Source: an uncultured Bacteroidales bacterium (GTDB lineage: Bacteria > Bacteroidota > Bacteroidia > Bacteroidales > UBA932). Taken from it: a stretch of 40,232 nt of DNA. The notes below the pieces were generated by a model. It saw only the letters and a program-made list of their open reading frames with translations. It was not told the origin of the DNA and did no database searches. This document shows positions 17,701 through 25,684 of the stretch, in pieces. Within the stretch, counting starts at the first letter, position 1. Each line of letters opens with the position of its first letter. The position numbers and the translations under genes are program-made. The stretch spans positions 1-40,232 of the forward strand of contig CAMNQO010000002.1 in NCBI GenBank assembly GCA_946549475.1. Reading direction: 5' to 3'.

Positions 17701-19610
17701 ACCAATTGACCGGTACGGTGGGCTGGCAGGGAGAGGGCATCGTCTCCCGCATCGAGAACGGCAGCGTGACGATGACTTCCTGTACGCTGAGCGGCAACAG
17801 TGCTGCCGGAGGCTCTTACGGAGTCATCCGCCTGACGGGTGACAAAGCCGCCCTGACCCTGCGGGGCTGTACCGTCGAGGGCAATTCTTCCGCCAGTGCG
17901 ACGGCCGACGGCGGAGCCTTGTATTTCGGAGCGGGCAGCCTCACCGTCACATCCTCGGACGGCACGCCTTCCGGTACGAAGAGTCTCATCCGTGCCAATA
18001 CCGGCGGCAGCGGCCGGGGGTACGGCCTGTATGTCGCGTCCGAACTGACACCGTCCTTGTCCTATTGCACCTTCGATGCACAGAACGCTGCCGGTGTGGT
18101 GTCTCCGACGAGCGGGTCCGCCATCTATTATGCGGGCGAGACCGGCAGCGAATCGCTTTCCATGACCGGCTGCGAGGTCAAAAATTTCAACCGCGCCACC
18201 AACAGCAGCCTGTGGTGGACCAACCTGCTGGATGCGGACAGCCATACGGCGGCTTCCACCCTGTCTTTCTCCGGCTGTACATTCAGCGGGCATACGGTCT
18301 CGGGCAACGGCGGCGTGTTCAACTATCCCTATGGAACACCCTTCACCCTCTCGTCCCTTGACGGCTGTACCTTTACCGGCAACAGCGCCACGGGCAACGG
18401 CGGGGCCATCTACACCGAACAGGATATCGACGCGACGGGCTGTACCTTCTCTTCCAACACGGCCTCCGGCAACGGCGGTGCCCTCTATATGGATATGGAT
18501 GTAAGCGACTATGGCAGCGGGCACGAAGGGTTTGCGAAGCATTCCGTCACATCGGACGATGCCACCTTCTCGGGCAACGGCGCCGTGTGCGGCGGAGCCG
18601 TCTATGTCGCGTCCGGCCGCTATTTCGCGAATGGGGCGACTTATACCTCCAATACGGCTTCGCACGCGGAAGATTCCGGCGGTGCCGTGCTTGTCTCGGG
18701 CAGTGCCTCGCAGGCGACCTTTGACGCTTGTACTTTCACGGGCAACCGGGCGGACTCCGGCAAAGGCGGAGCCTTGCGGCAGAATGAGGGTGTCGTCAAG
18801 ATCAACGCCTGCACCTTCAGCGGAAATTATGCCGCAGCCCGTGGCTCGTGCTTCTATGGTACAGGCTGGGGCTTTGCCTATATGAACAACAGCAAGTTTG
18901 TCGGCAACTCCCTGGGAAGCGGATTCGGCAGTGCCATCTTCTTCTCGGGTTTCGGCTGGATTTTCGGCCACAGCCTGCTGGTGGCGGACAATACGGCGAC
19001 CGTCAACGACTCTCCCGTTTCCGGCTCGGGCCGCCTGCTGCTGGTCAACTGCACCTTCCTGAGCAAACTGCGAAATGCCGCCAGCGGCATCCTGCGTTTT
19101 GAAAACAGTTATGGCAAGATCTATCATTCCATCCTGCTGCCGACCGATGACGCTTCGTGCCGTTATTCGCTGAATCTGGTAAACAAGAGAACCGGCGATT
19201 ATCTGCAGACCTATTATTCCGTGCTGGATGATGTGAGCGACACGCCCTCGATGTATTCGGGCGGCAGCAACGATGTGAGCGGAAAGCGCCCTTCCGACCT
19301 GGACGGCTGGTCGTGGAACGCCACGGACAAGATGTATGCCTGGAACGGCAGCGTGAGCGGCTATACCAATTATGCGTCGCTGGATGCCCTGTGGTCGGCT
19401 GTCGCCGCTTCTTTCGCACATTATGAAGCGATTCCGTCGCCGACCGGCAGCCCCGATTATTATTTCTTCCAGTCGGCGGCGGCTCAAGACGGCGGGATGG
19501 CGAAGACCTTTCTCGACTGGCTGGACAACGATTGCGGCGGGCGCAATAAGGACATTCTGGGACAGATGCGCCAGGATGGCAAGAACTATCCCGGCTGCCG
19601 CGCATTTTGA
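14730..19610 (+). CDS. Giant fimbrillin-like/Pmp-type beta-helix lipoprotein B (1626 aa)
   Basis: A paralogue of lipoprotein A, starting 13 bases after it. ATG 14730 is chosen because it lies just beyond A's stop; an in-frame ATG at 14661 overlaps A. The signal peptide core is identical to A's (ALAVSCQFFSCATK). A linker of about 70 residues is followed by a fimbrillin-like domain at about 127-360 (NNILWNAGDRIKIYYTSG, YYYAFYPVG, FSNVGSYLKMEV, VYVAVLPGATFSKGFLLRY). The beta-helix begins with DWFFRSDGTKTD...GATWENALNA and has many Pmp-type repeats (CTFTGNRSTVFGGAVHW, CTFTGNSATGNGGAIYTE, CTFTGNRADSGKGGALRQ). It ends GQMRQDGKNYPGCRAF. No catalytic residues are recognisable and there is no secretion barrel. 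Probably a surface adhesin or binding rod. The A and B helices differ enough in sequence to bind different targets (inference). Confidence 0.88.
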   Translation: MHNTYHQKKRVEPCLRMLAALAVSCQFFSCATKEALSETQPSSEAPAAVGGDSETQQPGPLEPGGDYISPDHFHLVRVELEACSDADAVPDASPAYLPGSKVSLAAREEALDETVALSGADPLTGGADDTKTALDGSNNILWNAGDRIKIYYTSGASNWTQGTVKHGGSADSTIDGWVNEEDAYYYAFYPVGITTSVTYDGDATYPHGAFTVTVPTEQDGAFANCHIAVGKASKSGRQFAFSNVGSYLKMEVADLEATSITVRSLVTTDRIAGTFTAAFADAAGTLGDISVDESSCSGEITVTLPSGRTQTTTVYVAVLPGATFSKGFLLRYNYSDGITRPSYVYENTSGRTVARRKILNCGSLDSRIVTDWFFRSDGTKTDPKTKGNGATWENALNATGLANLLEPETDPDLLLAQAARLDGASLHFAKGTFVTPSQITFEAAAYAEPVNLRLLGGYPTTLTGTSTSGRGTGDHETVLSGAGTHRIFKLGSQTAWSLDNFKMTGAYVTEGDGGCFMLDGTSPADCSLSLTEVWFYENETVNQQSTRLGSGAAVCLGKGTLTAAGCTFEKGSGRNGGGIMVYDQTGANNAVAYIRDCLFTDNAAVSNCGGGFSANGGRVSLDRCTFTGNRSTVFGGAVHWDADRSVNSSLTIRDCIFTSNVSDNGNGTDGQGGALSVQTGTVTLTGSTFTGNRAGDDGALVGGAVWVQGTLDASDVTFTGNHACGDGGAICVSAAGSLTLSGTNRFEGNYCTSSVNAQGNTVHAWGGAICTRGTTQITGATTFYNNYTFKQAGAISFASGTLTIQNDGTARPLFDRNHTAISWSSGDGIAGVNGGAVGIYATSGTAILTGCDFDANYHPSDFINITSEGGAMAVVQNSATDLNLTVTDCNFTNTYSGTSTLNNYASATARNGGALVLEVAATNAGSISFSSCRFTDNRANNVGGVTTHKRGTVSFSDCTFTGNKAPGYSAVHHINNAAASASFSNCPMTGNQLTGTVGWQGEGIVSRIENGSVTMTSCTLSGNSAAGGSYGVIRLTGDKAALTLRGCTVEGNSSASATADGGALYFGAGSLTVTSSDGTPSGTKSLIRANTGGSGRGYGLYVASELTPSLSYCTFDAQNAAGVVSPTSGSAIYYAGETGSESLSMTGCEVKNFNRATNSSLWWTNLLDADSHTAASTLSFSGCTFSGHTVSGNGGVFNYPYGTPFTLSSLDGCTFTGNSATGNGGAIYTEQDIDATGCTFSSNTASGNGGALYMDMDVSDYGSGHEGFAKHSVTSDDATFSGNGAVCGGAVYVASGRYFANGATYTSNTASHAEDSGGAVLVSGSASQATFDACTFTGNRADSGKGGALRQNEGVVKINACTFSGNYAAARGSCFYGTGWGFAYMNNSKFVGNSLGSGFGSAIFFSGFGWIFGHSLLVADNTATVNDSPVSGSGRLLLVNCTFLSKLRNAASGILRFENSYGKIYHSILLPTDDASCRYSLNLVNKRTGDYLQTYYSVLDDVSDTPSMYSGGSNDVSGKRPSDLDGWSWNATDKMYAWNGSVSGYTNYASLDALWSAVAASFAHYEAIPSPTGSPDYYFFQSAAAQDGGMAKTFLDWLDNDCGGRNKDILGQMRQDGKNYPGCRAF
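14786..14830 (+). repeat. 45-bp direct repeat, copy 2 (signal-peptide region of lipoprotein B)
   Basis: Exact copy of 9301-9345, about 5.5 kb away in direct orientation. Recombination between the copies would delete gene A's body and fuse its start to gene B in frame. Confidence 0.95.
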
Positions 19611-19660
19611 TGTTTCAGGCCTTTTGTGTAACTTTATGAACTCCAAAATTGACTAACGAT

Positions 19661-20872
19661 ATGAAAAAACGATTTTTCATCGCGCTGGCGGCCGTGACAG
19701 GGCTTTGCTCCCTGCTTTCCTGCCAGAAGGAAGACGACCTCGACCTGAGTCCGAGAGTGGTCTGTCTGGCCGGTACGGCAGGCTCGGCGATGCTCGGTGA
19801 GAGCATTACCGTCAGCGCTGCCAACATTTCCCCCTCGACGGTCATGACCGTCAAGTTCGGCAAGGAGAAAGTGCTGACGCGGACCGGTCCCGGCTCCGTT
19901 TCCTACACTTTTACAGGCAGCGGACTGAAGTCCATCCGCGTGACGACGAGTCCCGAAGAGGTGCAGAAGACCGTCTGGCTGGTGGAAGTCAAGGCGCTGG
20001 AGTCCATCCAGATGCTGGCCAAAAGGCTCAAGGCCGACCCCGACCTCTGTCTGGTGATGTGCCACCGGGCCAATTCTTCCGACTGGTCCATTCCGGAAAA
20101 TTCCCTTTCGGCCATCAACAAATGCATCGAGGACAAGGTGGACATCGTGGAGAACGACCTCTACACGACCAAGGACGGCGTGCTGGTGGTCTCCCACGAC
20201 GCCAACATCAACCGTGAGACCAACGGCTCGGGCGAAATCAAGAATCTGACCCTCGCCCAGATCAAGTCCTATTTCCTCAAGGACCGCAACGGCCGGGTGA
20301 CGACCGAGAAGATGCTGACCTTCGACGAGTATCTGGATGCCTGCAACGGCAAGATATACATCGATGTGGACCTCGGCGACCGGGATGCCAGCGTGACGGC
20401 CGTGGTCAATGCCATCACCCGCAAGGGCATGATCCAGCAATGCCTGGTCTATTGCAACAGTGTGGACAAGATCAAGGAAGCCTATGCGGCCAATCCCGAG
20501 TGCAATGTCTATTGCTGGACCAATGCGACCAATCGCAACGCCATGCTCGAAGGCGGCATCGCGGGCAATACCTATTTCACACAGTGCTCCTACTTCCCCC
20601 AGAAGGCTTCCACTTCCGCCAACGGAGCGCCCAGCACGAGTTCCTGCACCAATTCGTCCTGGGTGGCCGAATCGGCGGCCGCCGGCACCATCACGACGGT
20701 CAACGCCATCTATACGATGGATCCCAACACATTCTGGCCAAAAGACTTCAAGGTGGCGCAGGTCGAGGAGATTTTCAGTTACTTCCCGTCCTGCCAGTGC
20801 ATCCATGTCGATACCGGAGCCGAAGCCCGGGCCGCGCTCCAGGCTTATGGCAAGCATGTGACCGACCGATAA
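19661..20872 (+). CDS. Glycerophosphodiester phosphodiesterase lipoprotein with Ig-like N-domain (GDPD-2)
   Basis: A 403-residue lipoprotein; the signal MKKRFFIALAAVTGLCSLLSC ends at Cys21 and is followed by QKEDDLD. This acidic patch resembles the lipoprotein export signal that sends Bacteroidetes lipoproteins to the cell surface. Residues about 30-110 form an IPT/TIG- or PKD-like beta-sandwich. The GDPD domain follows with His135 (CHRAN), PENS (about 148-151), Glu164 and Asp166 (VENDLYTTKDG) and His179 (VSHDANINRETNG), so the catalytic set is intact. YIDVDLGDRD matches the equivalent strand of GDPD-1. The C-terminus (ECNVYCWTNATNRNAML, then FPSCQCIHVDTGAEARAAL) lacks the usual final QTD motif of GDPD-1 and is divergent. 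An in-frame ATG at 19649 is possible, but 19661 gives the better signal peptide. Expected reaction: glycerophosphodiester to glycerol-3-phosphate plus an alcohol. Confidence 0.93.
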   Translation: MKKRFFIALAAVTGLCSLLSCQKEDDLDLSPRVVCLAGTAGSAMLGESITVSAANISPSTVMTVKFGKEKVLTRTGPGSVSYTFTGSGLKSIRVTTSPEEVQKTVWLVEVKALESIQMLAKRLKADPDLCLVMCHRANSSDWSIPENSLSAINKCIEDKVDIVENDLYTTKDGVLVVSHDANINRETNGSGEIKNLTLAQIKSYFLKDRNGRVTTEKMLTFDEYLDACNGKIYIDVDLGDRDASVTAVVNAITRKGMIQQCLVYCNSVDKIKEAYAANPECNVYCWTNATNRNAMLEGGIAGNTYFTQCSYFPQKASTSANGAPSTSSCTNSSWVAESAAAGTITTVNAIYTMDPNTFWPKDFKVAQVEEIFSYFPSCQCIHVDTGAEARAALQAYGKHVTDR

Positions 20873-20894
20873 ATACCCAAAACAACCGTTGAAT

Positions 20895-23861
20895 ATGAAA
20901 TACTGTTCCAAGTTTTTCCTCGTTTTCCTTTTCCTGCTGGCCGGGGGTGCGCTGTCGGCGCAGACGGCCGGCGAGTTTACGGGGACGGTGGTGGACCAGG
21001 GCGGAGAGCCTGTCATCGGGGCTTCCGTCTTCATCCAGGGGACCCAGTCCGGTGCCATTACCGACCTCGACGGAAAATTCGCCCTCCGCATCGAACGCGG
21101 AAAGAATGTCGTCATCTCCTATATCGGCTTTGAGGACAAAGTCATCAATTTCCAGGGTCAGAAGGACCTGCGCATCGTCTTGGCCAGTTCTACCACCGCG
21201 CTGGACGAAGTGGTGGTCGTGGGTTACGGCTCGATGAAGAAGAAGGAGATGACCTCCGCCATTTCCCATGTCTCCTCCAAAGACCTCAATCAGGTATCCT
21301 CCCTCGATTCGCGCATGCTCCTGCAAGGCAAGGTCTCCGGCGTGAGCGTGGACAACAGCCAGATGGCCGACCCCAACCAGCAGGGCAGCATCCAGATCCG
21401 CGGCGTGGCCTCCCGTCAGGCCGGAACGGGCCCCCTGTATGTGATTGACGGTGTCCCCGGCGGTGATATGACCAACATCAATCCGGCGGATATCGAGTCC
21501 ATCGATGTGCTCAAGGACGGTGCGGCCTCCGCCATCTACGGTACGCGCGGCGGCAACGGCGTCATCCTCGTCAATCTCAAGAAGGGCTCCCGGGACGGTT
21601 CCGTCCATACCCAGTACAGCGGCTCCTTCACCCTCAACCAGCCCAAACGGGAATTGCAGATGCTCTCGGCCAGGCAGTACCGGGCCTACCGCTGCATCGA
21701 CAATCCCCTCGCTGATTTCGGCGCGAGTACGGACTGGTTCAAGGAATCGACCCGTACCGGTATGGCACACATGCACACCCTGACCGTGTCGGGCGGCAAT
21801 GCCAAGACCAACTACCGCGTGACGGCGGACTACCGCTATGCTACCGGTATCGACCTGCGTTCGGACCGCCGTGAATACGGCGCCCGCGCCATGGCGGGCC
21901 ATACTACCAAGAGCGGCCTCTTCTCCTTTACGGCCAGCATCACGCCCCGTATCATCAAGAAGAACAATTCGGTCGGCTTCGGCGCCATTCTTGAGAACAA
22001 CCCGACCTACCCCGTCCGTGACGATTCCTCGGCCAACGGCTATTATCTCTTTGCTTCCGGCGTGACGGGCTCCAATCTCGTGGAAAGGGCCACCCAGGTC
22101 ATCGATTTCGACCAGGTCCGCCTGCTGGAAATGAGCGGCAGCGCCAAAATCAACCTCCTGCCCCTCTTTACCCCGGACCATCCGGACTTTGAACTCAATT
22201 CCCTGCTGACGGTCTCCGACCACATCACGGACAAGTTCAACAACCAGTATGCCCCGTCCACCTATTCCGGCCAGATCAACGGCGGTACGACAGGCTACGC
22301 CTACAAATCTTCGTCCGCCTCCCAGTTGGTCAACCTGGAGTGGGTGACCAATTTCTCGATGAAACTGGCTGACCACCGCATGCGCCTGATGGCGGGCTAT
22401 TCCTACGCCTATGAGGTCTCGGAAGGATTTTCCGCCAACAATACCAATTTTACCACGGACGCCACCCTCTACAACAATATCGGTGAGGGAGCCCTCGCCG
22501 GCGAAGACGGCAAGGTGCTGATGTCCTCCTCCAAGTCGGACAACACCCTCATCTCTTTCTTCGCCCGTGTCAACTACGACTGGAAGGAGCGTTACCTGCT
22601 TTCGCTCTCCATCCGCCACGAGGGGTCTTCGCGCTTCGGCGCCAACCACAAATGGGGCAATTTCCCCGCCGTGTCCGTGGGCTGGCGTCTGTCCGACGAG
22701 CCTTTCTTCGCCTTTGCCTCCGGCGTGGTGGACGACCTGAAACTGCGGTATGACTTCGGCGTCACGGGCAACCAGGACATCGGCAACTATCTCTCCCTGT
22801 CCACCTACCGTTCTTTCGGTTATTGGCAGTATGAGGGACAGCGTTTCCATGTCTGGGGCCCCTCCGGCAATGTCAATCCCGACCTCCGCTGGGAAAAGGG
22901 CTACAACCAGAATGTGGGTATCGATTTCAGTTTCTGGCAGTACCGCATCACGGGCAGCCTCAACTATTTCAACCGTCATCAGGTGGATCTGCTCGGGACC
23001 TATGACGTGGCCGTTCCGCCCAACATCTCCTCGACCATCACGGCCAATGTGGGCTCGATGCGCAACCAGGGCGTGGAACTGGACCTGACGGTCAATCCTG
23101 TCCGGACGGATGATTTCAACTGGTCCTTCACCCTCATTGGTGCGACCTCCGACAACAAGTTCGAGAGTTTCTCCAACGATGTATTCAAAGGGCAGAGTTA
23201 TGTCTCCCTCTGTTCGATGTCCAACCCCAACAACCCGGGCTATCTGCAGCGGCTGGAGGAAGGGCAGCGCGTGGGCAATTACTATACCTACCGCTATGCC
23301 GGCGTGGATACGCACGGAGACTGGCTCATCTATTCCGCCGACGGCCACATCATCCCCATCGCAAAGGGGACGGATGCCGACAAGGCGGTCACGGGAAACG
23401 GTCTGCCCTGGTTTACCGGCTCGCTGACCAACAATCTCCGCTACAAGGAGTTCGACTTGAGCATTTCCCTGCGGACGGCCCTCGGCTTCGAGATTTTCAA
23501 TGTCCACGATTTTTATTACGGCCTCCAGAGCATGACGACCAATGTGATGCGTTCCGCCTATGCCAGGAATGCAAAGGTGACGACGGGCCGCAATGTCCTG
23601 ACGGACTATTTCATCGAGCCGGGCGACTACCTCAAACTCGACCAGATCAGTCTCGGATGGACGCACAATTTCGATATGAAGTTTATCGAGAAACTCCGCG
23701 TGTTCGTCACGGCCTCCAATATCTATACGCTGACGAAGTTCACGGGCATCGACCCTTCGGTCTATCCGGTCAACGGGATGACGCCGGGCACCTTCGGCGG
23801 CAGCATTTCGTATTATCCTTCCGCCTTCCAGTTTGTGTTTGGCGTACAGGTCGGTTTCTAA
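20895..23861 (+). CDS. SusC/RagA-family TonB-linked outer-membrane protein (second)
   Basis: A complete 988-residue SusC. The signal peptide ends at about residue 22 (GGALSAQ). A carboxypeptidase-regulatory-like domain spans about 25-105 (FTGTVVDQGGEPVIGASVFI...DLDGKFAL). The TonB box is LDEVVVVGYG at about 106-116, followed by the plug with SIQIRGVASRQ and AIYGTRGGNGVILVNLKKG, then the barrel ending AFQFVFGVQVGF. It has no STN domain, so unlike the SusC at 37015 it should not signal to an anti-sigma factor. ATG 20895 is preferred over TTG 20889. It lies 22 bases after GDPD-2 and 17 bases before its susD partner. The ligand is unknown. The association with two GDPDs hints at a phosphodiester-linked compound (inference). 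Confidence 0.96.
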   Translation: MKYCSKFFLVFLFLLAGGALSAQTAGEFTGTVVDQGGEPVIGASVFIQGTQSGAITDLDGKFALRIERGKNVVISYIGFEDKVINFQGQKDLRIVLASSTTALDEVVVVGYGSMKKKEMTSAISHVSSKDLNQVSSLDSRMLLQGKVSGVSVDNSQMADPNQQGSIQIRGVASRQAGTGPLYVIDGVPGGDMTNINPADIESIDVLKDGAASAIYGTRGGNGVILVNLKKGSRDGSVHTQYSGSFTLNQPKRELQMLSARQYRAYRCIDNPLADFGASTDWFKESTRTGMAHMHTLTVSGGNAKTNYRVTADYRYATGIDLRSDRREYGARAMAGHTTKSGLFSFTASITPRIIKKNNSVGFGAILENNPTYPVRDDSSANGYYLFASGVTGSNLVERATQVIDFDQVRLLEMSGSAKINLLPLFTPDHPDFELNSLLTVSDHITDKFNNQYAPSTYSGQINGGTTGYAYKSSSASQLVNLEWVTNFSMKLADHRMRLMAGYSYAYEVSEGFSANNTNFTTDATLYNNIGEGALAGEDGKVLMSSSKSDNTLISFFARVNYDWKERYLLSLSIRHEGSSRFGANHKWGNFPAVSVGWRLSDEPFFAFASGVVDDLKLRYDFGVTGNQDIGNYLSLSTYRSFGYWQYEGQRFHVWGPSGNVNPDLRWEKGYNQNVGIDFSFWQYRITGSLNYFNRHQVDLLGTYDVAVPPNISSTITANVGSMRNQGVELDLTVNPVRTDDFNWSFTLIGATSDNKFESFSNDVFKGQSYVSLCSMSNPNNPGYLQRLEEGQRVGNYYTYRYAGVDTHGDWLIYSADGHIIPIAKGTDADKAVTGNGLPWFTGSLTNNLRYKEFDLSISLRTALGFEIFNVHDFYYGLQSMTTNVMRSAYARNAKVTTGRNVLTDYFIEPGDYLKLDQISLGWTHNFDMKFIEKLRVFVTASNIYTLTKFTGIDPSVYPVNGMTPGTFGGSISYYPSAFQFVFGVQVGF

Positions 23862-23864
23862 AAA

Positions 23865-23870
23865 AGGAGG
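23865..23870 (+). promoter_or_regulatory. Strong Shine-Dalgarno sequence before the second susD
   Basis: AGGAGG lies eight bases before the ATG at 23879. Bacteroidales genes, including most others here, rarely show such a perfect Shine-Dalgarno. It helps fix this start over in-frame ATGs inside susC. Confidence 0.6.
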
Positions 23871-23878
23871 ATTATTCT

Positions 23879-25672
23879 ATGAAAAAGACATACAAAGCAT
23901 TTGTTGCGGGCATCCTGTCGCTGGCGGGCGTGTTTTCCTGTACCAATCTGGACGAGAATGTCTATTCGTCCCTGATGTCCGCCAACTATTATCAGAAGCG
24001 CACCGATGTCATCAAGGCGGTCTTCCGTCCTTTCGAGCATTTCTTTGAGTCCGTGCAGCGCTATATGCCGATGCAGGAATATCCCGCCGATGTCTTCATG
24101 ACACCGCAGATGGATTCCTTCGGCTGGTGGGACGGCGGCAAGTGGTCCGACTGGCACACCCACAGTTGGCAGGATATTTCCGGCGACCTCGTGGAAAACC
24201 ACATCGGAGATGTCTGGACCAATACCTATCAGGGTATCGCCCAGTGCAACCTGGTGCTGGACGACATCCTGAGTCTGGACCACGCTAAATTTCCCGAGAT
24301 TTCAGACACGGAATGGGCGGCATTCGAGGCCCAGTTGCGCACGATGCGGGCCTACGCCTATTGGAAACTGCTGAACTTGTTCCGCAACTGCCAACTCATC
24401 ACTTCGTCTTCCACCGAGGAGAATGAGAAAGTGGAGCGCCGCAAGCAGGTATCGCCGCAAGTGCTGTATGATTTCATCGAGAGCGAATTGCTGGACTGCC
24501 TGAACCTTCTTCCGAACAAAGTAGGCAGCGGCGGTCCCGGCATCTGGCAGGGCCAGTTTACCAAGGCGGCGGCCGCCACCATCCTGGTCCGTCTGTATCT
24601 CAATACGGAAGCCTGGATGGGCTATCCGGCCTGGGACAAGTGCGAGACGATGTGCGACCGCATCCTGGGTGGCGAATTTGGGACTTATACCCTCGCCGAG
24701 AATTGGTATGCGCCCTATGACTGGAACAACGAGGAGTGTACGGAAGTCATCTTCGGTTACCCGGCCTCCTACGGTACCTCCTCCTGGCACATGCAGAATA
24801 ACTACCGTACCATCTACGGCCGCGGGTTGCCTTACAATTCCCAGGCCTATCTGGAAATCACGCAGGATGGTGCCCGCAACCCCAAGTGGCATCTGTCTCC
24901 CTCCTATGACAACAATGCCAGCCGCCGCCTGTTCAGCGGTCCTCCCTACAACTACAGACTCGGCTGTCCGACGCAGAAGTTCCTGAAATATCCGGGCGAT
25001 GTGCGCTACAAGCAGTACAAGAATCTTTCTTTCAATACCCGCGAGGGGATGTTCTTCCTCGAGGGTCCTGTCATCGACAAGGACGGCAACCGGGCCAAGG
25101 CGCACGCGGGCTATGATCTCTATCTGCTCGACCAGTGCGGCGGTTTTATGGCCGGTGCGCCGACGGGGACCATCACGGATGCTTCCCGTGCGGAATCCAC
25201 CCTCTTCAACGGGGATATGAACTCCGGCCTGTATTGTGTCAAATATCCGTTCTATCCTTATTCGGGCGACTATTTCAACGAGTCGGACTACACCGATATG
25301 CGGCTGACGGAGATTGTCTATTCCAAGGCCGAGTGCCGCTATCGTGCCGGGGATGTCAACGGGGCGGGTGCCCTGCTCAACTCCGTGCGCAAGCGCAACT
25401 ATGCTTCTTTTACCTCGAACATTGCCTATGCCGGCTCTGACGGGGGGACGGTCATTCTCGATGATCAGGAGTTCATCGACGAGTGGATGCGGGAATTTAT
25501 CTTCGAGGGACGCCGGCGCGACGACCTCATCCGCTGGGACCGTTTTGAAGAGGCCTGGTGGGACAAGCCGGCTGATGCCGACAAGCACAAGCGCATCTAT
25601 CCCTTGAGCAAGTCCATCCTGGAACTCAACCCCTATCTGGTACAGAATCCCGGTTATCCTTCCGCTCGATAA
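23879..25672 (+). CDS. SusD/RagB-family surface lipoprotein (second)
   Basis: A 597-residue lipoprotein (Cys21 in LAGVFSC). The N-terminal TPR half shows QLRTMRAYAYWKLLNLFRNC and the AAAATILVRLYLNTEAW helix. The C-terminal half shows LTEIVYSKAECRYRAGDVNG and MREFIFEGRRRDDLIRWDRF, and ends YPLSKSILELNPYLVQNPGY, all standard for SusD. It is longer than the first SusD (485 aa), with extra Trp/Tyr-rich loops (FGWWDGGKWSDWHTHSW) near residues 80-100 that could line a binding face. It should cap the SusC encoded just upstream. The start at 23879 begins the signal peptide and has a perfect AGGAGG in front. The open frame continues upstream inside susC but lacks a signal there. Confidence 0.96.
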   Translation: MKKTYKAFVAGILSLAGVFSCTNLDENVYSSLMSANYYQKRTDVIKAVFRPFEHFFESVQRYMPMQEYPADVFMTPQMDSFGWWDGGKWSDWHTHSWQDISGDLVENHIGDVWTNTYQGIAQCNLVLDDILSLDHAKFPEISDTEWAAFEAQLRTMRAYAYWKLLNLFRNCQLITSSSTEENEKVERRKQVSPQVLYDFIESELLDCLNLLPNKVGSGGPGIWQGQFTKAAAATILVRLYLNTEAWMGYPAWDKCETMCDRILGGEFGTYTLAENWYAPYDWNNEECTEVIFGYPASYGTSSWHMQNNYRTIYGRGLPYNSQAYLEITQDGARNPKWHLSPSYDNNASRRLFSGPPYNYRLGCPTQKFLKYPGDVRYKQYKNLSFNTREGMFFLEGPVIDKDGNRAKAHAGYDLYLLDQCGGFMAGAPTGTITDASRAESTLFNGDMNSGLYCVKYPFYPYSGDYFNESDYTDMRLTEIVYSKAECRYRAGDVNGAGALLNSVRKRNYASFTSNIAYAGSDGGTVILDDQEFIDEWMREFIFEGRRRDDLIRWDRFEEAWWDKPADADKHKRIYPLSKSILELNPYLVQNPGYPSAR

Positions 25673-25684
25673 AATTTGTGAAGT

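Noticed and set aside
10800..19000. Regularly spaced repeats that might suggest a CRISPR array or satellite DNA
   Set aside because: The repetition is in-frame coding for beta-helix coils with variable spacing and imperfect units. It lacks constant repeats with unique spacers.
19628..19635. TAACTTTA between lipoprotein B and GDPD-2 as a promoter
   Set aside because: It lacks the final G of TAnnTTTG and has no TTTG at 19-21 bases upstream. The 50-base gap alone is not enough evidence for a separate transcript.
14856..19646. A minus-strand open frame of about 1596 codons opposite giant lipoprotein B
   Set aside because: Same reasoning: antisense shadow of GC-rich, stop-poor repeats, crossing the real gene's end without any recognisable motif.
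20775..23666. A minus-strand open frame of about 963 codons opposite the second SusC
   Set aside because: Antisense shadow; the plus-strand SusC has all family motifs.
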